DNA from: Bacteriovoracia bacterium
GTDB taxonomy: Bacteria; Bdellovibrionota; Bacteriovoracia; Bacteriovoracales; Bacteriovoracaceae
NCBI GenBank assembly: GCA_030431635.1
Contig: JAUIIL010000005.1
Span: 62,001 to 126,000 of the forward strand
DNA: 64,000 nt
Reading direction: 5' to 3'
Shown here: piece after piece, positions 27,495-39,028 of the stretch
Layout: each line of letters opens with the position of its first letter
Numbering within the stretch: position 1 is the first letter of the stretch
Translations under genes and position numbers: made by a program
Notes under the pieces: model-generated
Seen by the model: only the letters and a program-made list of their open reading frames with translations
Database searches by the model: none
What the model was told of the DNA's origin: nothing

Positions 27495-28172
27495 CTAAGC
27501 CTTCTTAATCGATTTTGAAACTCTAACAAAACCGTTTTTAGAGCCAGGAACCGATCCTTTTACAAGCATATAACCTTGCTCTGTATTTAATTCTACAATT
27601 TTTAAATTTTGAACAGTTCTTGTCTTGTCTCCCATATGACCTGGCATTTTCTTTCCAGCAAAAACTCTACCTGGAGTTGCTCTGTTACCAATTGAACCTG
27701 GTCTTCTATGAAAGTGTGAACCATGAGAAGCTGGACCTCCGCGGAATCCATATCTTTTCTGAACACCTTGGAAACCCTTTCCTTTCGTTGTACCTGTTAC
27801 ATCAATATATGTATCAGCACCAAAGTTTTCTAAGTTAACTTCTTGACCGAGAAGAGCTGCATCTATAGCGTTACCGGATTTAACTTCAGCCATTCTGTTG
27901 AAAGCTTTATCAACACCAGCTTTTTTCAAATGTCCTTTTTTAGGTTTTGAAACGAGTTTTTCTCTCTTCTCTTGGTAAGCAATTTGATAAGCTTCATACC
28001 CATCGTTTTCTACCGTTTTTACTTGTGAAATAACATTGGGAATGAGTTTTAAAACTGTGACAGGAACACTATTTCCGTTACTATCGAAAATACGAGTCAT
28101 CCCTGCCTTTTGTGCATAAAAAGCAGAAAGGTTTGCTTTCGCTGCCTCTGCGACATTATTTTCTTCTGACAT
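27495..28172 (-). CDS. rplC: 50S ribosomal protein L3
   Basis: I chose ATG 28172 (protein start MSEENNVAEAAK) because GGAGG sits 6 nt upstream of it; the longer in-frame starts would place that site inside the gene or directly against ATG 28178. The 225-residue product has YAQKAGMTRIFDSNG, VTGTTKGKGFQGVQKRYGFR (seen as GTTKGKGFQG), HGSHFHRRPGSIGN and the loop MPGHMGD. An N-terminal extension of roughly 20 residues precedes the usual L3 start. Confidence 0.95.
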   Translation of the reverse strand: MSEENNVAEAAKANLSAFYAQKAGMTRIFDSNGNSVPVTVLKLIPNVISQVKTVENDGYEAYQIAYQEKREKLVSKPKKGHLKKAGVDKAFNRMAEVKSGNAIDAALLGQEVNLENFGADTYIDVTGTTKGKGFQGVQKRYGFRGGPASHGSHFHRRPGSIGNRATPGRVFAGKKMPGHMGDKTRTVQNLKIVELNTEQGYMLVKGSVPGSKNGFVRVSKSIKKA

Positions 28173-28254
28173 CTTCATCCTCCACAGCATCACCCCGTCT
28201 CGGGGATGCATACATGGGTTAATATTTGTATAAGCTACGAGTCAAGTCTATATA

Positions 28255-28563
28255 CTAGTACTTGATCTCAACGTCAACACCTGCCGACAGGTCTAACTTC
28301 ATTAGGCTGTCGATGGTTTGTTGTGTGGGTTCAATTATATCTACTAATCTCTTGTGCGTTCTCATTTCAAACTGCTCACGAGATTTTTTATCAATGTGCG
28401 GAGACCTTAGTACAGTAAATCTATTAATTTCTGTAGGTAAAGGAATCGGACCAGCAACACGTGCTCCCGTATTTTTTGCAGTCTGAACAATCTCTTGAAC
28501 TGAACCGTCAAGAACACTGTAATCATACGCGCGCAACTTGATTCTTAGCCTGTTATTTTTCAT
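28255..28563 (-). CDS. rpsJ: 30S ribosomal protein S10
   Basis: 102 residues. It contains [14 protein letters not shown]-type [34 protein letters not shown] and [17 protein letters not shown]10 is also the NusE transcription antitermination factor that pairs with NusB and can bind NusG, encoded at 45,540. First gene of the superoperon; a promoter candidate lies ~95 nt upstream. Confidence 0.98.
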   Translation of the reverse strand: MKNNRLRIKLRAYDYSVLDGSVQEIVQTAKNTGARVAGPIPLPTEINRFTVLRSPHIDKKSREQFEMRTHKRLVDIIEPTQQTIDSLMKLDLSAGVDVEIKY

Positions 28564-28655
28564 CCGTACTCCGACAATTTAATACTTAATTAGCCCGCAT
28601 AACTAGCATGGCCAAAATAAAAGTAAAAGCCAAAATTTTAGTAAAGAGACAAAAA

Positions 28656-28682
28656 TTTATACAGAATGTCTCATTTTGTAAA
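28656..28682 (-). promoter_or_regulatory. candidate promoter of the S10-spc-alpha superoperon
   Basis: On the minus strand TTTACA (28682-28677) precedes TATAAA (28661-28656) with a 15-nt spacer, shorter than ideal. It lies in the 302-nt divergent gap between rpsJ and the L,D-transpeptidase. I saw no other gene in that gap. A leader of ~85-95 nt would precede rpsJ. Confidence 0.45.
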
Positions 28683-28865
28683 GTTTTTAGATACTTACCA
28701 TAGTTTTTTCTAAAAAAACACAGAATCTTACAGCTACCTACTCTTAACACGGTGTCTAACATGTAATATTTTCTTACTATTTTACCATTTCTCTTTCTTT
28801 AATCTTTCTAGAGAATTGAGGGGAATTCATTTTTAAGTAAATGGGTTTGTTCTCGAGGGGGAATT

Positions 28866-30197
28866 TTGAAAAGTTTTTTGTGTATTCTGTTCTACAGTTT
28901 TTTTCTGTATAGCTCTCGTATTACTGGGCCTATTCACCATAAAGAGGATTCCGATAAAAGGCCAAAAGCCCATTCGGGAAGATTTCTCTATGCTGGAGAA
29001 GTTCCCAGGTTTAAAAGTAGAGACATTGAACTTACAGCAAGTAAGCTTGGTCTTACTTTAAGAGTTCAGGCTTGGGTAACTAAAGATCTTGTCGATAGTT
29101 ATTACTCTCAACTTTTTAATCGCTGGAAGAATATTAACGATGCCCTCAGAGATAAGCGCCTTTCAGTTTATTTATCTCATTATAAAAATATTCTAAAAAA
29201 CGAAGAAATGTATGGAGTTGATAAGGTATGGCTTAAAGTCGCTCAAAACTATATGAAAAATGTCTATGATGATTTTACCCTTAAAAACATCTCTAACAAA
29301 AACCAAGAAGATCTAAAGTTGAAACTCTCCCTTGAAATAAAAAAATTTCTTCTCACTGAAGAGAATGAAAATAAGAACAAAGCAAAAATATCTGAAGAGC
29401 TTTTTTATCATCATATGGGAAAAACTTTTACAGCAACTAATGAAAGAGAAGGTTACATTGGTTATATAACTTTGGTTTACCCTATGGCTGGAGGAGAAGA
29501 AGGCCCAACTCATTTTCCCTTTGAAAAATTCACTACTATTAAATTTCCAACTTCTAACGATGCTAGATGGTGGAGTGATAAATGGGGTGAGAGCTTTGGA
29601 GGATTTCCTTTTCTTCTCTTGCACGATCAAATTGGATTTCATGGGCCTATTGATAGAAAATCAAGATTAAATACTTGGTTTCTTCAAAGAGGATATGTGA
29701 GCCACTCTTGTTTACGTCTAGATGGAAATGACATTATTGAAATTCTACAACTTTATCCGGAAGATTTTAAATCAATCGGAAATTATTCAGCCAAAGTAAC
29801 TATCCTAGATAACTTTGATGTTATTGATTGGGATCTTGATGGGAAAAAAGAAGTCATTAATCTAGACTACTATTCGCTTCCTTATAATATTTCTCAAGCT
29901 TCTGTTGAGAATTTTAGTGTAAAAAAACAAAGAAAACTTTTTTGGATAAATCACCCTTACGCCCAAAACTTTTTTGATGAAACTGATATGACAATGAATA
30001 ATATTCCCCAATACGATCTTACTGGTCGAAAACCTGTCATTATTGGTAGCTATAATAAAGCTCCTTTAAGCTTTTTTTCTCCAAGAAAAAACAGAATCAT
30101 TCAGTATTTTGAAGAAGGGGTAAAAAAAATTCAAAATGACGGTCATTACAATGATAATTTAGGTGATTATCCACCTAGATACTTTAGAAAGTATTAA
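28866..30197 (+). CDS. L,D-transpeptidase (YkuD-fold) family protein
   Basis: 443 residues with a signal peptide and a large helical N-terminal part. The C-terminal half holds a YkuD catalytic domain: H259-G260 in [10 protein letters not shown] and the nucleophile C282 in [14 protein letters not shown]. The last Gly of the usual SHGC is replaced by Ser. Enzymes of this fold form 3-3 crosslinks in peptidoglycan or attach proteins to it; in predatory Bdellovibrio such enzymes also reinforce the invaded prey wall. The start is TTG, 5 nt after a GAGGGGG element. It is divergent from rpsJ, and its stop shares TTAA with the convergent fusA stop. Confidence 0.85.
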   Translation: MKSFLCILFYSFFLYSSRITGPIHHKEDSDKRPKAHSGRFLYAGEVPRFKSRDIELTASKLGLTLRVQAWVTKDLVDSYYSQLFNRWKNINDALRDKRLSVYLSHYKNILKNEEMYGVDKVWLKVAQNYMKNVYDDFTLKNISNKNQEDLKLKLSLEIKKFLLTEENENKNKAKISEELFYHHMGKTFTATNEREGYIGYITLVYPMAGGEEGPTHFPFEKFTTIKFPTSNDARWWSDKWGESFGGFPFLLLHDQIGFHGPIDRKSRLNTWFLQRGYVSHSCLRLDGNDIIEILQLYPEDFKSIGNYSAKVTILDNFDVIDWDLDGKKEVINLDYYSLPYNISQASVENFSVKKQRKLFWINHPYAQNFFDETDMTMNNIPQYDLTGRKPVIIGSYNKAPLSFFSPRKNRIIQYFEEGVKKIQNDGHYNDNLGDYPPRYFRKY

Positions 30198-32275
30198 ACA
30201 AAAATCCCGCGTTTTTCTAAAACTTCTTTCATGATTCTTTTTTCAAGAGTTTCGTAGTGTTTAAAACTCATTGAAAAATTTCCACGACCTTGAGTTTTTG
30301 AACGAAGATCTGTTGAATAGCCAAACATTTGCGCCAAAGGAACTTCTGCTTTTATCAGTTCTTTATTCCCTTTAGGTTGCATATTAAGAACTTTCCCTCG
30401 ACGAGAGTTCAAATCGGCAATGACATCTCCAGTGTTATCAACCGGAGCAATCACTTCTAAATCCATCACTGGCTCCATTAAAGCAATAGAAGCTTTTTGG
30501 CAGGCTTCTTTGAAAGCAATTGAAGAAGCAATTGAATAAGCAACCTCTACAGAAGTTTCAGGATCGTATTTAATATCTTTGATATTCACTTTAATACCTA
30601 AAAAGGGATAACCAGCTAGAGCTCCACCAGGGATGGCGTCTTTAATTCCTTTCATTACTGAATCAATTAATTCTTTAGGAAATTCTCCTCTTGGTTTAAA
30701 ACTATTTTCAATAATTACTTCTGAGTCATTTCCTAGAGAGCTTACTTCTAATTCACAATGACCGAACTGAACTTTGCCTCCAACCTCTCTTTGATAAGAA
30801 TGAGAAGATTGAGCTGAAGAGGAAATAGTTTCTCTATAGGCAACTTGAGGTGAACCAACATTTACTCCGACTTTAAATTCTCTTTTCAGTCTGTCAGTAA
30901 TAATCTCAAGGTGTAACTCTCCCATTCCGTACAGGAGAAGTTGGCCCGTTTCTTTATTTATATGATATTTAAATGAAGGATCTTCAACTTTGAGTTGTTC
31001 AAGCGTTGAATTAAGTTTTTTCTCATCATCTGATGTTTTAGGCTCAACAGCTATTGAAATAACTGTTTCAGGAAATTCCATCAGATCAAAAATAACAGGT
31101 TTATGGTCAGTGCAAAGAGTTTGCCCTGTATACGTATTTTTTAAACCTGTAATAGCAACAATATCCCCAGCAGAAGCAGAAGGAACTTCTTCTCTTTTAT
31201 TAGAATGCATTCTTAAAATCTTACCTACTCGCTCTTTTGCTTTCTCTAAAGGATTATAGATGGTTTGCCCAACTTTCAGCTCACCTGAGTAAATTCTAGT
31301 GTATGTCAGCCTTCCAACAAAAGGATCGGTAGCAATTTTAAAGGCAAGACCGCTAAAAGTATCTTTAGGATCTGGTTTCTTTTCAATAATTTCATCTAAG
31401 TTTTTAGCACTATGCCCTTTAATTGAACCTATATCCAGAGGAGACGGAAGATAGTCATTAACAGCATCAAGAAGAGTTTGAACACCTTTGTTTTTAAAAG
31501 CACTACCGGCCAATACAGGAATAAATCCATCTTTGATAACCGCTTTACGTATTGCTTTTTTAAGCATTTTTTCAGATATCTCTTCTCCAGCGAGATAGAG
31601 CTCCGCTAGCTCATCATCAAAATCAGCAAGAGTTTCAATGAGGGCTTCCCTGTGTAGTTGCCACTCCTCTGATTCATCATCGGCCCATGGAGTAACTTCA
31701 AACTTTTCCCCTTGATCGTCTCCTGCCCATACATATTTCTTTTGAGCAACAAGATCGCTCACTCCAACAAAGCTCTCTTCACTTCCAATGGGAAAATTAA
31801 TGGCCGCTGCTTTTTTACCTAACTTTTCTTGAATTTCAGATATAACACTTTCAAAATCTGCACCAGTGCGATCCATCTTATTCACAAAGGCTATTCTGGG
31901 AACTTTGTATTTATCAGCTTGGGCCCAAACTGTTTCTGACTGTGGCTCTACTCCACCTACGGCACAAAAAACACCGATGGCCCCGTCAAGTACACGAAGA
32001 GATCTCTCAACCTCAATAGTAAAATCCACATGCCCAGGAGTATCAATAATATTAATAATATGCTTATTCCATTCACATGTTGTCGCTGCGGAAGTGATGG
32101 TAATTCCTCTTTCTTGCTCTTGAACCATCCAGTCCATAGTAGCTGCTCCATCATGGACTTCACCTATTTTATAGTTCTTACCAGTATAGAAGAGAATTCT
32201 TTCAGTCGTAGTCGTCTTACCCGCATCAATATGGGCCATAATCCCAATATTTCTTGTATTTTCTAAATTACTCAT
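30194..32275 (-). CDS. fusA: translation elongation factor G
   Basis: 693 residues, full length. GTPase motifs are G1 [19 protein letters not shown], switch-I RGITI, G3 DTPGHVDF, G4 NKMDRTG and a G5-like GSAFKNKG. Domains II to V follow, ending in the [11 protein letters not shown] segment near the C-terminus. It drives translocation and, with RRF, ribosome recycling. In a classic str operon it directly follows rpsG; here a 502-residue secreted-protein gene and a terminator lie between. Confidence 0.97.
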   Translation of the reverse strand: MSNLENTRNIGIMAHIDAGKTTTTERILFYTGKNYKIGEVHDGAATMDWMVQEQERGITITSAATTCEWNKHIINIIDTPGHVDFTIEVERSLRVLDGAIGVFCAVGGVEPQSETVWAQADKYKVPRIAFVNKMDRTGADFESVISEIQEKLGKKAAAINFPIGSEESFVGVSDLVAQKKYVWAGDDQGEKFEVTPWADDESEEWQLHREALIETLADFDDELAELYLAGEEISEKMLKKAIRKAVIKDGFIPVLAGSAFKNKGVQTLLDAVNDYLPSPLDIGSIKGHSAKNLDEIIEKKPDPKDTFSGLAFKIATDPFVGRLTYTRIYSGELKVGQTIYNPLEKAKERVGKILRMHSNKREEVPSASAGDIVAITGLKNTYTGQTLCTDHKPVIFDLMEFPETVISIAVEPKTSDDEKKLNSTLEQLKVEDPSFKYHINKETGQLLLYGMGELHLEIITDRLKREFKVGVNVGSPQVAYRETISSSAQSSHSYQREVGGKVQFGHCELEVSSLGNDSEVIIENSFKPRGEFPKELIDSVMKGIKDAIPGGALAGYPFLGIKVNIKDIKYDPETSVEVAYSIASSIAFKEACQKASIALMEPVMDLEVIAPVDNTGDVIADLNSRRGKVLNMQPKGNKELIKAEVPLAQMFGYSTDLRSKTQGRGNFSMSFKHYETLEKRIMKEVLEKRGIFV

Positions 32276-32318
32276 AATGAATTGAGAATAATCTGGGGTC
32301 CCAGGGATGTCAAAGAGC

Positions 32319-33827
32319 TTAGTTAGCTTTTTTAAGCCCTAAACCAGTCAAACGTTGCCAAGCCTTAATGGCCTTTTGACTAAAGCCCTGACTGCGGTCT
32401 TTGAGAAAATTTGAATTTTGTTTTCTAGAATTTTTAAGCCTTTGGCTTGCTTTGTATGTGTTAAATGTTCTATCAAGATAAGCGTTTGAATACCATTTAT
32501 TCCCCCAAGCTGTTAAACCAATTAAACCAAGCTGAAAAACATTTGGTTCAAATGTTCCAAACCCAAGGTTTATATTAAGAAAATCTCCTGCAAAAGGGAT
32601 AATATCAGATAAAGGAAGTGTTCCATTTGAAGCAAAAAACAAAACGGCTGCATCAAGAACAAGAACGGGAATTCGAATATAGTTTACAAAAGTTCTTGCT
32701 AATACCTGGTCTTCTTTTCCATTTACCTGCTGTAGCCACCCCATAACTTTTTGTGTGCTTACTTTTTTGTAAAAATAAGTTTGTAGCCCTGTCGTTAAAC
32801 CATGAGTGGCAACAAAATCACCAAGCTCTCCCATCATTTGACTCCAGCTTGGCAGTCCTTCATAAACAAGAAAATCCCTCACTTCAGTAAAACGACCAAA
32901 AACATTATAATTAACAACAAAAGGAAAAGATAAAGACATTTGCTTTAGGAACAAGCTTGTATCTTTAAAGGTAAACTTCTCTCCCCAAATAGGAATTTTC
33001 TTCACTAACATTTCATGAAACTTTCTAGGCTTTTGATGGTTTTCTCTTTTTTGAACCTCTCTGGATAACCATTCAGCTAATTCAATTGATGCTCTTTTGA
33101 TTTCTTTTTCCGCATAAGTTTCACCTGGGGCCATCAACCAGTTTACTGTTGCTTTTTGATAAATATTATAAACGGCCAAAATAGCTGCATGATTTAATGT
33201 TGTTATGTTTAGGTTAGTTAAAGGCATTCCATTTGCTATAGCACTAGAGTAAATAACACCAGAGCTTGGGATTTCAACTGGCAGCATCGATTGAAAACCA
33301 GCACTAACTTCTCCTTTAAGTGGTTTTTGATAATTTCTCTCCATGCTCGGAAAAAAATAAAGAAAATCATGCCACATATTTTTAGTAAAATTTCTTGCCT
33401 GCTCATCAACAAGGTGGGCTGGAACTGTTAAAGCTTTCACTTTAACAGATGAAGAAACACCTGCGTTTAATAAAATTTCTTGGAACTCATTTTTAACACT
33501 TTTCTTCTTCCCCATTGGAACACCTGTTATATAAATTCCTCCTTGATTAAAAACATCGACTCCTTGCTCTTTTATGATTTCCTTTACAGCAAGTTCAAAA
33601 TCATTTTTGTTATTACTAGATATTTTAAAACCAATTCCATCGTCAGCTTTTTTTAAAACGGGATCGTAAGGAGTGAAGAAAACACTACAACTTAACAGTT
33701 CGTGCCTGAAGTTTACTTGTTTTTGTAGTGAAGCATTTAGGGGGTCTGTTATAACTTCTGAAAACGAAGCTGTTGTTGAAGCAATAAATAAACAAAAAAA
33801 CAAAATAGCAAAAGAATTAAAGTTCAC
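32319..33827 (-). CDS. uncharacterised secreted or envelope protein in the str cluster
   Basis: A 502-residue protein with a signal peptide ([15 protein letters not shown]). I recognise no domain. The N-terminal ~110 residues contain [17 protein letters not shown] and a lone Cys (ELLSCSVFF). The middle is helical, with [17 protein letters not shown] and [14 protein letters not shown]. Near 365-440 are hydrophobic stretches ([28 protein letters not shown]) that may be membrane-associated. The tail is basic. It sits between rpsG and fusA, 44 nt before fusA and after the rpsG terminator, so it is probably cotranscribed with fusA. Confidence 0.7.
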   Translation of the reverse strand: MNFNSFAILFFCLFIASTTASFSEVITDPLNASLQKQVNFRHELLSCSVFFTPYDPVLKKADDGIGFKISSNNKNDFELAVKEIIKEQGVDVFNQGGIYITGVPMGKKKSVKNEFQEILLNAGVSSSVKVKALTVPAHLVDEQARNFTKNMWHDFLYFFPSMERNYQKPLKGEVSAGFQSMLPVEIPSSGVIYSSAIANGMPLTNLNITTLNHAAILAVYNIYQKATVNWLMAPGETYAEKEIKRASIELAEWLSREVQKRENHQKPRKFHEMLVKKIPIWGEKFTFKDTSLFLKQMSLSFPFVVNYNVFGRFTEVRDFLVYEGLPSWSQMMGELGDFVATHGLTTGLQTYFYKKVSTQKVMGWLQQVNGKEDQVLARTFVNYIRIPVLVLDAAVLFFASNGTLPLSDIIPFAGDFLNINLGFGTFEPNVFQLGLIGLTAWGNKWYSNAYLDRTFNTYKASQRLKNSRKQNSNFLKDRSQGFSQKAIKAWQRLTGLGLKKAN

Positions 33828-33919
33828 GTTTTTCCCCTAAAAAGTTAATTTAGCTACTTAGTAACGAAGCGCGATAAGTCATTTCAACGTGATGTGTAAT
33901 CTTTTTAGGTATAAAAAAA

Positions 33920-33936
33920 GCCCTCGGAATGAGGGC
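33920..33936 (-). terminator. intrinsic terminator after rpsG
   Basis: A 6-bp stem, GCCCTC/GAGGGC, with a 5-nt loop, flanked by an A-run and a T-run, so it can act on both strands. It lies 30 nt past the rpsG stop and ends the rpsL-rpsG unit before the 502-residue gene and fusA. Confidence 0.88.
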
Positions 33937-33965
33937 TTTTTTCTATAGTTAAAATCAGATAGGTT

Positions 33966-34439
<474 letters not shown>

Positions 34440-34445
34440 TCAATC

Positions 34446-34820
34446 CTATTTTTTTGGTCTTTTAGCGCCGTACTTAGAACGTCTTTGTCTTCTCTTCTCA
34501 ACACCACTGGCATCAAGAGCACCTCTTACTGTATGGTAACGAACACCTGGAAGATCTTTTACCCTTCCTCCTCTGATAAGAACAATTGAGTGTTCTTGAA
34601 GATTGTGTCCTTCCCCACCAATATAAGAAATAACCTCGAACCCACTAGTAAGTTTAACCTTACATACTTTTCTCATTGCTGAGTTTGGTTTCTTAGGTGT
34701 TGTTGTGTAAACACGAGTACATACACCACGTCTTTGAGGACAAGCCTTCAAAGCTGGAGACTTTGTTTTTTCGTATTTTAATGTTCTACCTTTACGAACT
34801 AACTGATTAATCGTAGGCAT
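34446..34820 (-). CDS. rpsL: 30S ribosomal protein S12
   Basis: 124 residues. It contains [18 protein letters not shown] and [16 protein letters not shown]. The two lysines where streptomycin-resistance substitutions usually fall (in PKKPNSA and in RVKDLPG) are both lysine, the sensitive state. S12 monitors decoding in the A site. It precedes rpsG by 9 nt. Confidence 0.98.
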   Translation of the reverse strand: MPTINQLVRKGRTLKYEKTKSPALKACPQRRGVCTRVYTTTPKKPNSAMRKVCKVKLTSGFEVISYIGGEGHNLQEHSIVLIRGGRVKDLPGVRYHTVRGALDASGVEKRRQRRSKYGAKRPKK

Positions 34821-34857
34821 TTTTTCTCCTTAAATATCACACTCATGAAGCTAAAGG

Positions 34858-34886
34858 TAAATAACACATACCAATAGCTTTCACAA
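34858..34886 (-). promoter_or_regulatory. candidate promoter for rpsL-rpsG
   Basis: On the minus strand TTGTGA (34886-34881) is followed after 17 nt by TATTTA (34863-34858), within the 75-nt gap between rpoC and rpsL. Each hexamer differs from consensus at one or two positions; readthrough from rpoC is equally possible. Confidence 0.4.
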
Positions 34887-34895
34887 GTCGTTGAT

Positions 34896-37800
34896 TTAGA
34901 TTGTTAAACTTACATGGTCCTCATTGCGTACCACTTCTGCTTCAAAATCTCTGTAACGTCCAATTCCAGTTCCAGCAGGAATCAGTCTTCCCATAATAAC
35001 GTTTTCTTTAAGTCCTCGTAATGAGTCCTTTTTCCCCTCAAGCGTGGCTTGAGTAAGAACTTTCGTTGTTTCTTGGAAAGAAGCAGCTGAAATGAAAGAT
35101 TCAGTTGTAAGTGAAGCTTTCGTAATACCAAGAAGAAGAGGTCTTGCCGTTGCTGGCTCAAGGCCTTCAGCGATAAGCATCTCGTTCTCTTCTGCTAATA
35201 CTGCCTTTGTGATTTGATCACCTGGGACAAAAAGCGAATCACCCGAAGCTGTGACTTCTACTTTTTTCAGCATTTGGCTTGCAATAACTTCAATGTGCTT
35301 ATCATCGATATTAACACCTTGAAGTCTATAAACTTCTTGGATTTCATCAACAATGTAACGAGCTAGCTCTTTTACACCAAGAACATTAAGAATTTCATGT
35401 GGGTTTGTTGAACCATCCATAATCGGATCACCAACCCTTACATAATCCCCTTCGTTAACAGTGATGAAACGCCCTTTTGGAACTGAGAATACAGAGACTT
35501 CAGAACCATCATCAGGCTTAATATGAACTCTTCTCGAACCACGAACTTCACCACCAAACTCAATAACACCGGCCTTATCAGCAATTTGGGCCGCGTTTGA
35601 TGGTTTTCGTGCTTCAAAGAGTTCAGCAACTCTAGGTAGACCACCCGTAATATCTTTTGTTTTTGTTGTTTCACGTTGAACTTTCGCAATCGGAACACCG
35701 GCATCTACTTGCTGGCCTTCTTGAACTGTCACGTGAGCTCCAACTGGTAAACGATAAGAAGCTAGTCTTTGAGTTCCAGGAACAGTCACAGGACTTCCTG
35801 AAGAATCCACGATAACAACTCTTGGTTGCTTACTTACATCTTCTTTTGACTTAGCTTCAGTAACAACTTTGTGAGAAAGACCAGTAACTGCATCCATCTC
35901 TTCTGTTACTGTACTACCGATAACCATATCTTCAAAAGTTACAGTACCACTTACTTCAGAAAGAATAGGCATCGCAAATGGGTCCCATTCAAGAATTTTA
36001 TCCCCTACGTTAACCTTATCACCATCTTTGAAGAAAATTTGAGCTCCATAGATAGCTGGATATCTTTCTTTTTCAGCACCCGTTTCAGTCTTAATAATAA
36101 TCTCACCAACTTTATTAAGAATAACTAATGCCCCATCTTGCTGAGTAACTGTTTTAACACTTTCATAGTGAACAATACCAGCAGTCTTGGCTTCTGTTTT
36201 GTTAATCTGAGCACCCGCTGTTGCAGTTCCTCCAACGTGGAAAGTTCTCATCGTAAGCTGTGTACCTGGCTCACCAATTGATTGGGCAGCGATAACACCA
36301 ACTGCTTCACCAACACTCACCATGTTTCCTCTTGCAAGGTCACGACCAAAGCATAAAGAACAAAAACCATATTTCTCTTCACAAGTAAGAACTGAACGCA
36401 CTTTAATTTGATCCACTTCCTCATCTTGTAAAATGGCCATATCTTTTTCAACAAAAAGGTGATTTCTATCAAACAACTGCTTACCATCAGCTTTTAATAC
36501 CGGCTCACTTGAAACACGTCCTAGAACTCTCTCTGAAACGTGTTGAACAATTTCTCCGGACTCAATTCTTGAAGTAAGAATAATTCCATCTTCTGCTCCA
36601 CAATCGTGTTGTCTAATAATCCCGTCCTGAGCAACATCAACAAGCCTTCTTGTTAGATAACCAGAGTTAGCTGTTTTAAGGGCCGTATCGGCAAGACCTT
36701 TACGAGCACCGTGTGACGAAGCAAAGTATTGAAGAACTGAAAGACCTTCACGGAAGTTAGAAGTAATAGGCGTTTCAATGATTTCACCAGATGGCTTGGC
36801 CATCAAACCACGCATACCAGCTAACTGTCTAATCTGAGCAGCAGAACCCCTTGCTCCAGAATCGGCCATCATAAAAATAGAATTAAAAGATGGTGCGACA
36901 ACGTTCTCACCTTTATCGTTAGAGAACTTCTCTGTAGAGAGGTTTTCAAGCATAACTTTAGAAAGTTTTTCGTTTGTCTGTGCCCAAACGTCAACGATCT
37001 TATTGTATCGCTCTCCGTTTGTAATAGAACCTTCGTTATACTCATTTGTGATATTATCAACTTCAGCTTGAGACTCAGCAATAATTCCTGCTTTTGAACT
37101 TGGGATTTCCATATCTTTAACGTTAATGGAAATTCCAGCTTTAGTTGCATAAGAATAACCTGTTCTCATAATCGCATCAGCAAGAAGAACAGTTTCTTTT
37201 TCAGTTCCACGTCTATAGGCCTTATCTAAAAGCTTACCTAACTCTTTTTTGTTAAGAGTTTTGTTAATGTCTTCGTAAGTCAAACAGCTTGGAACGATAT
37301 CAAAAACAAAAGTTCTACCAACAGATGTCTCTAGAAGCTGACCGTTAACCCTCACTTTTACAGGAGCTTGAAGGTGAAGGTTTCCTGTGTGGTAAGCAAA
37401 CTGAGCTTCTTCTTTTGAAGAAAAAGTTTGTCCATAACCACGAGCAAATGGTCTGATTCTAGTCATGTAGTACATACCAAGAACAATATCTTGAGAAGGA
37501 ACAATGATCGGAGTTCCATCTTTTGGAGAAAGAATATTGTTAGTCGACATCATAAGTACACGTGCTTCAATTTGAGCTTCAAGAGAGAGAGGAACGTGAA
37601 CAGCCATCTGGTCCCCGTCAAAGTCAGCGTTAAAAGCTGTACAAACAAGAGGGTGTAACTGAATAGCTTTTCCTTCAATCAATACAGGCTCAAAAGCTTG
37701 AATTCCAAGTCTGTGAAGAGTTGGAGCACGGTTAAGAAGTACTGGATGCTCTTGAACAACATCATCCAAAATATCCCAAACCTCTTGCTTTTGTTTATCA

Positions 37801-39011
37801 ACCATTCTTTTGGCCACTTTAATCGTTGTACAGTGACCTCTTTCAATAAGTTTGTTGTAAATAAATGGCTTGAAAAGCTCAAGGGCCATTAACTTAGGTA
37901 AACCACATTGATGAAGTTTTAAGTTTGGACCAACAACAATAACCGAACGACCAGAATAATCAACACGCTTTCCAAGTAAGTTTTGACGGAAACGTCCTTG
38001 CTTACCTTTTAGCATGTCAGATAATGAGCGAAGAGGACGCTTGTTAGCGCCAGTAAAAACCTTACCTCTTCTACCGTTGTCAAAAAGTGCATCAACCGCT
38101 TCTTGAAGCATTCTTTTTTCGTTTCTAATAATGATTTCTGGAGCGTTTAATTCTTTTAGTCTTTTTAAGCGGTTATTTCTGTTAATAACACGTCTGTAAA
38201 GATCGTTAAGATCTGAAGTCGCAAAACGTCCAGCTTCAAGTGGAACAAGAGGTCTCAAGTCAGGAGGAAGAACAGGGATAACATCCATCATAAACCACTC
38301 TGGTCTATTTGGAGACTTAAGAATTGACTCAACAACTTTTAATCTTTTGATAAGTTTTGCTCTTGCAATATCAGTTGTTGCATCTCTTAATGCTGTTCTT
38401 AACTCTTTGTTAAGAATATCAATGTCTACTTTAGCGAGAAGTTCTTTAACAACTTCACCACCCATAGCTGCCTTAAAATCAACACCAGCGGCTTTAAGCT
38501 CATGAAATTTTACTTCTGAAAGAATTGTTCCAATATTAAGCCCACCATCTTGTCCGTCAGTAGCTGACTCTTTAACAATATAGGCTTCGTTGTAAAGAAC
38601 TCTTTCTAGATCTTTAAGTGTTAGATCAAGAAGAGCACCAATTCTTGAAGGAAGTGATCTTAAAAACCAAATATGGGCCACTGGAGAAGCAAGCTCGATA
38701 TGTCCCATTCTTTCACGGCGAACTTTGGAAAGAGTGACTTCAACACCACACTTTTCACAAACAACACCTCTGTGCTTCATTCTTTTGTATTTTCCACAAA
38801 TACACTCATAGTCTTTAATTGGACCAAAGATTTTAGCACAAAACAAACCATCTCTTTCAGGCTTAAAAGTTCTGTAGTTAATAGTTTCTGGTTTTTTTAC
38901 CTCTCCATATGACCACTCTCTGATTGTATCAGGTGCAGCCATGCGGATTGAAACGGCTTCAATACTAATTGGATCTTTTGGTTTATCGAAAAAATTTAGT
39001 AAGTCTTTCAT
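34896..39011 (-). CDS. rpoC: DNA-directed RNA polymerase subunit beta'
   Basis: 1371 residues. Zinc site 1 is near residue 70 ([20 protein letters not shown]), the catalytic metal triad is in [14 protein letters not shown], and zinc site 2 lies in [15 protein letters not shown] with the partner Cys in HDCGAEDG. Bridge-helix and trigger-loop regions follow ([16 protein letters not shown]). It completes the polymerase with rpoB, 17 nt upstream. Confidence 0.98.
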   Translation of the reverse strand: MKDLLNFFDKPKDPISIEAVSIRMAAPDTIREWSYGEVKKPETINYRTFKPERDGLFCAKIFGPIKDYECICGKYKRMKHRGVVCEKCGVEVTLSKVRRERMGHIELASPVAHIWFLRSLPSRIGALLDLTLKDLERVLYNEAYIVKESATDGQDGGLNIGTILSEVKFHELKAAGVDFKAAMGGEVVKELLAKVDIDILNKELRTALRDATTDIARAKLIKRLKVVESILKSPNRPEWFMMDVIPVLPPDLRPLVPLEAGRFATSDLNDLYRRVINRNNRLKRLKELNAPEIIIRNEKRMLQEAVDALFDNGRRGKVFTGANKRPLRSLSDMLKGKQGRFRQNLLGKRVDYSGRSVIVVGPNLKLHQCGLPKLMALELFKPFIYNKLIERGHCTTIKVAKRMVDKQKQEVWDILDDVVQEHPVLLNRAPTLHRLGIQAFEPVLIEGKAIQLHPLVCTAFNADFDGDQMAVHVPLSLEAQIEARVLMMSTNNILSPKDGTPIIVPSQDIVLGMYYMTRIRPFARGYGQTFSSKEEAQFAYHTGNLHLQAPVKVRVNGQLLETSVGRTFVFDIVPSCLTYEDINKTLNKKELGKLLDKAYRRGTEKETVLLADAIMRTGYSYATKAGISINVKDMEIPSSKAGIIAESQAEVDNITNEYNEGSITNGERYNKIVDVWAQTNEKLSKVMLENLSTEKFSNDKGENVVAPSFNSIFMMADSGARGSAAQIRQLAGMRGLMAKPSGEIIETPITSNFREGLSVLQYFASSHGARKGLADTALKTANSGYLTRRLVDVAQDGIIRQHDCGAEDGIILTSRIESGEIVQHVSERVLGRVSSEPVLKADGKQLFDRNHLFVEKDMAILQDEEVDQIKVRSVLTCEEKYGFCSLCFGRDLARGNMVSVGEAVGVIAAQSIGEPGTQLTMRTFHVGGTATAGAQINKTEAKTAGIVHYESVKTVTQQDGALVILNKVGEIIIKTETGAEKERYPAIYGAQIFFKDGDKVNVGDKILEWDPFAMPILSEVSGTVTFEDMVIGSTVTEEMDAVTGLSHKVVTEAKSKEDVSKQPRVVIVDSSGSPVTVPGTQRLASYRLPVGAHVTVQEGQQVDAGVPIAKVQRETTKTKDITGGLPRVAELFEARKPSNAAQIADKAGVIEFGGEVRGSRRVHIKPDDGSEVSVFSVPKGRFITVNEGDYVRVGDPIMDGSTNPHEILNVLGVKELARYIVDEIQEVYRLQGVNIDDKHIEVIASQMLKKVEVTASGDSLFVPGDQITKAVLAEENEMLIAEGLEPATARPLLLGITKASLTTESFISAASFQETTKVLTQATLEGKKDSLRGLKENVIMGRLIPAGTGIGRYRDFEAEVVRNEDHVSLTI

Positions 39012-39028
39012 GCTGAAAGCTCCTTATA

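Noticed and set aside
27495-28211. Longer L3 start at 28,211
   Set aside because: GGAGG at the correct distance supports ATG 28,172; the upstream residues do not resemble an L3 N-terminus.
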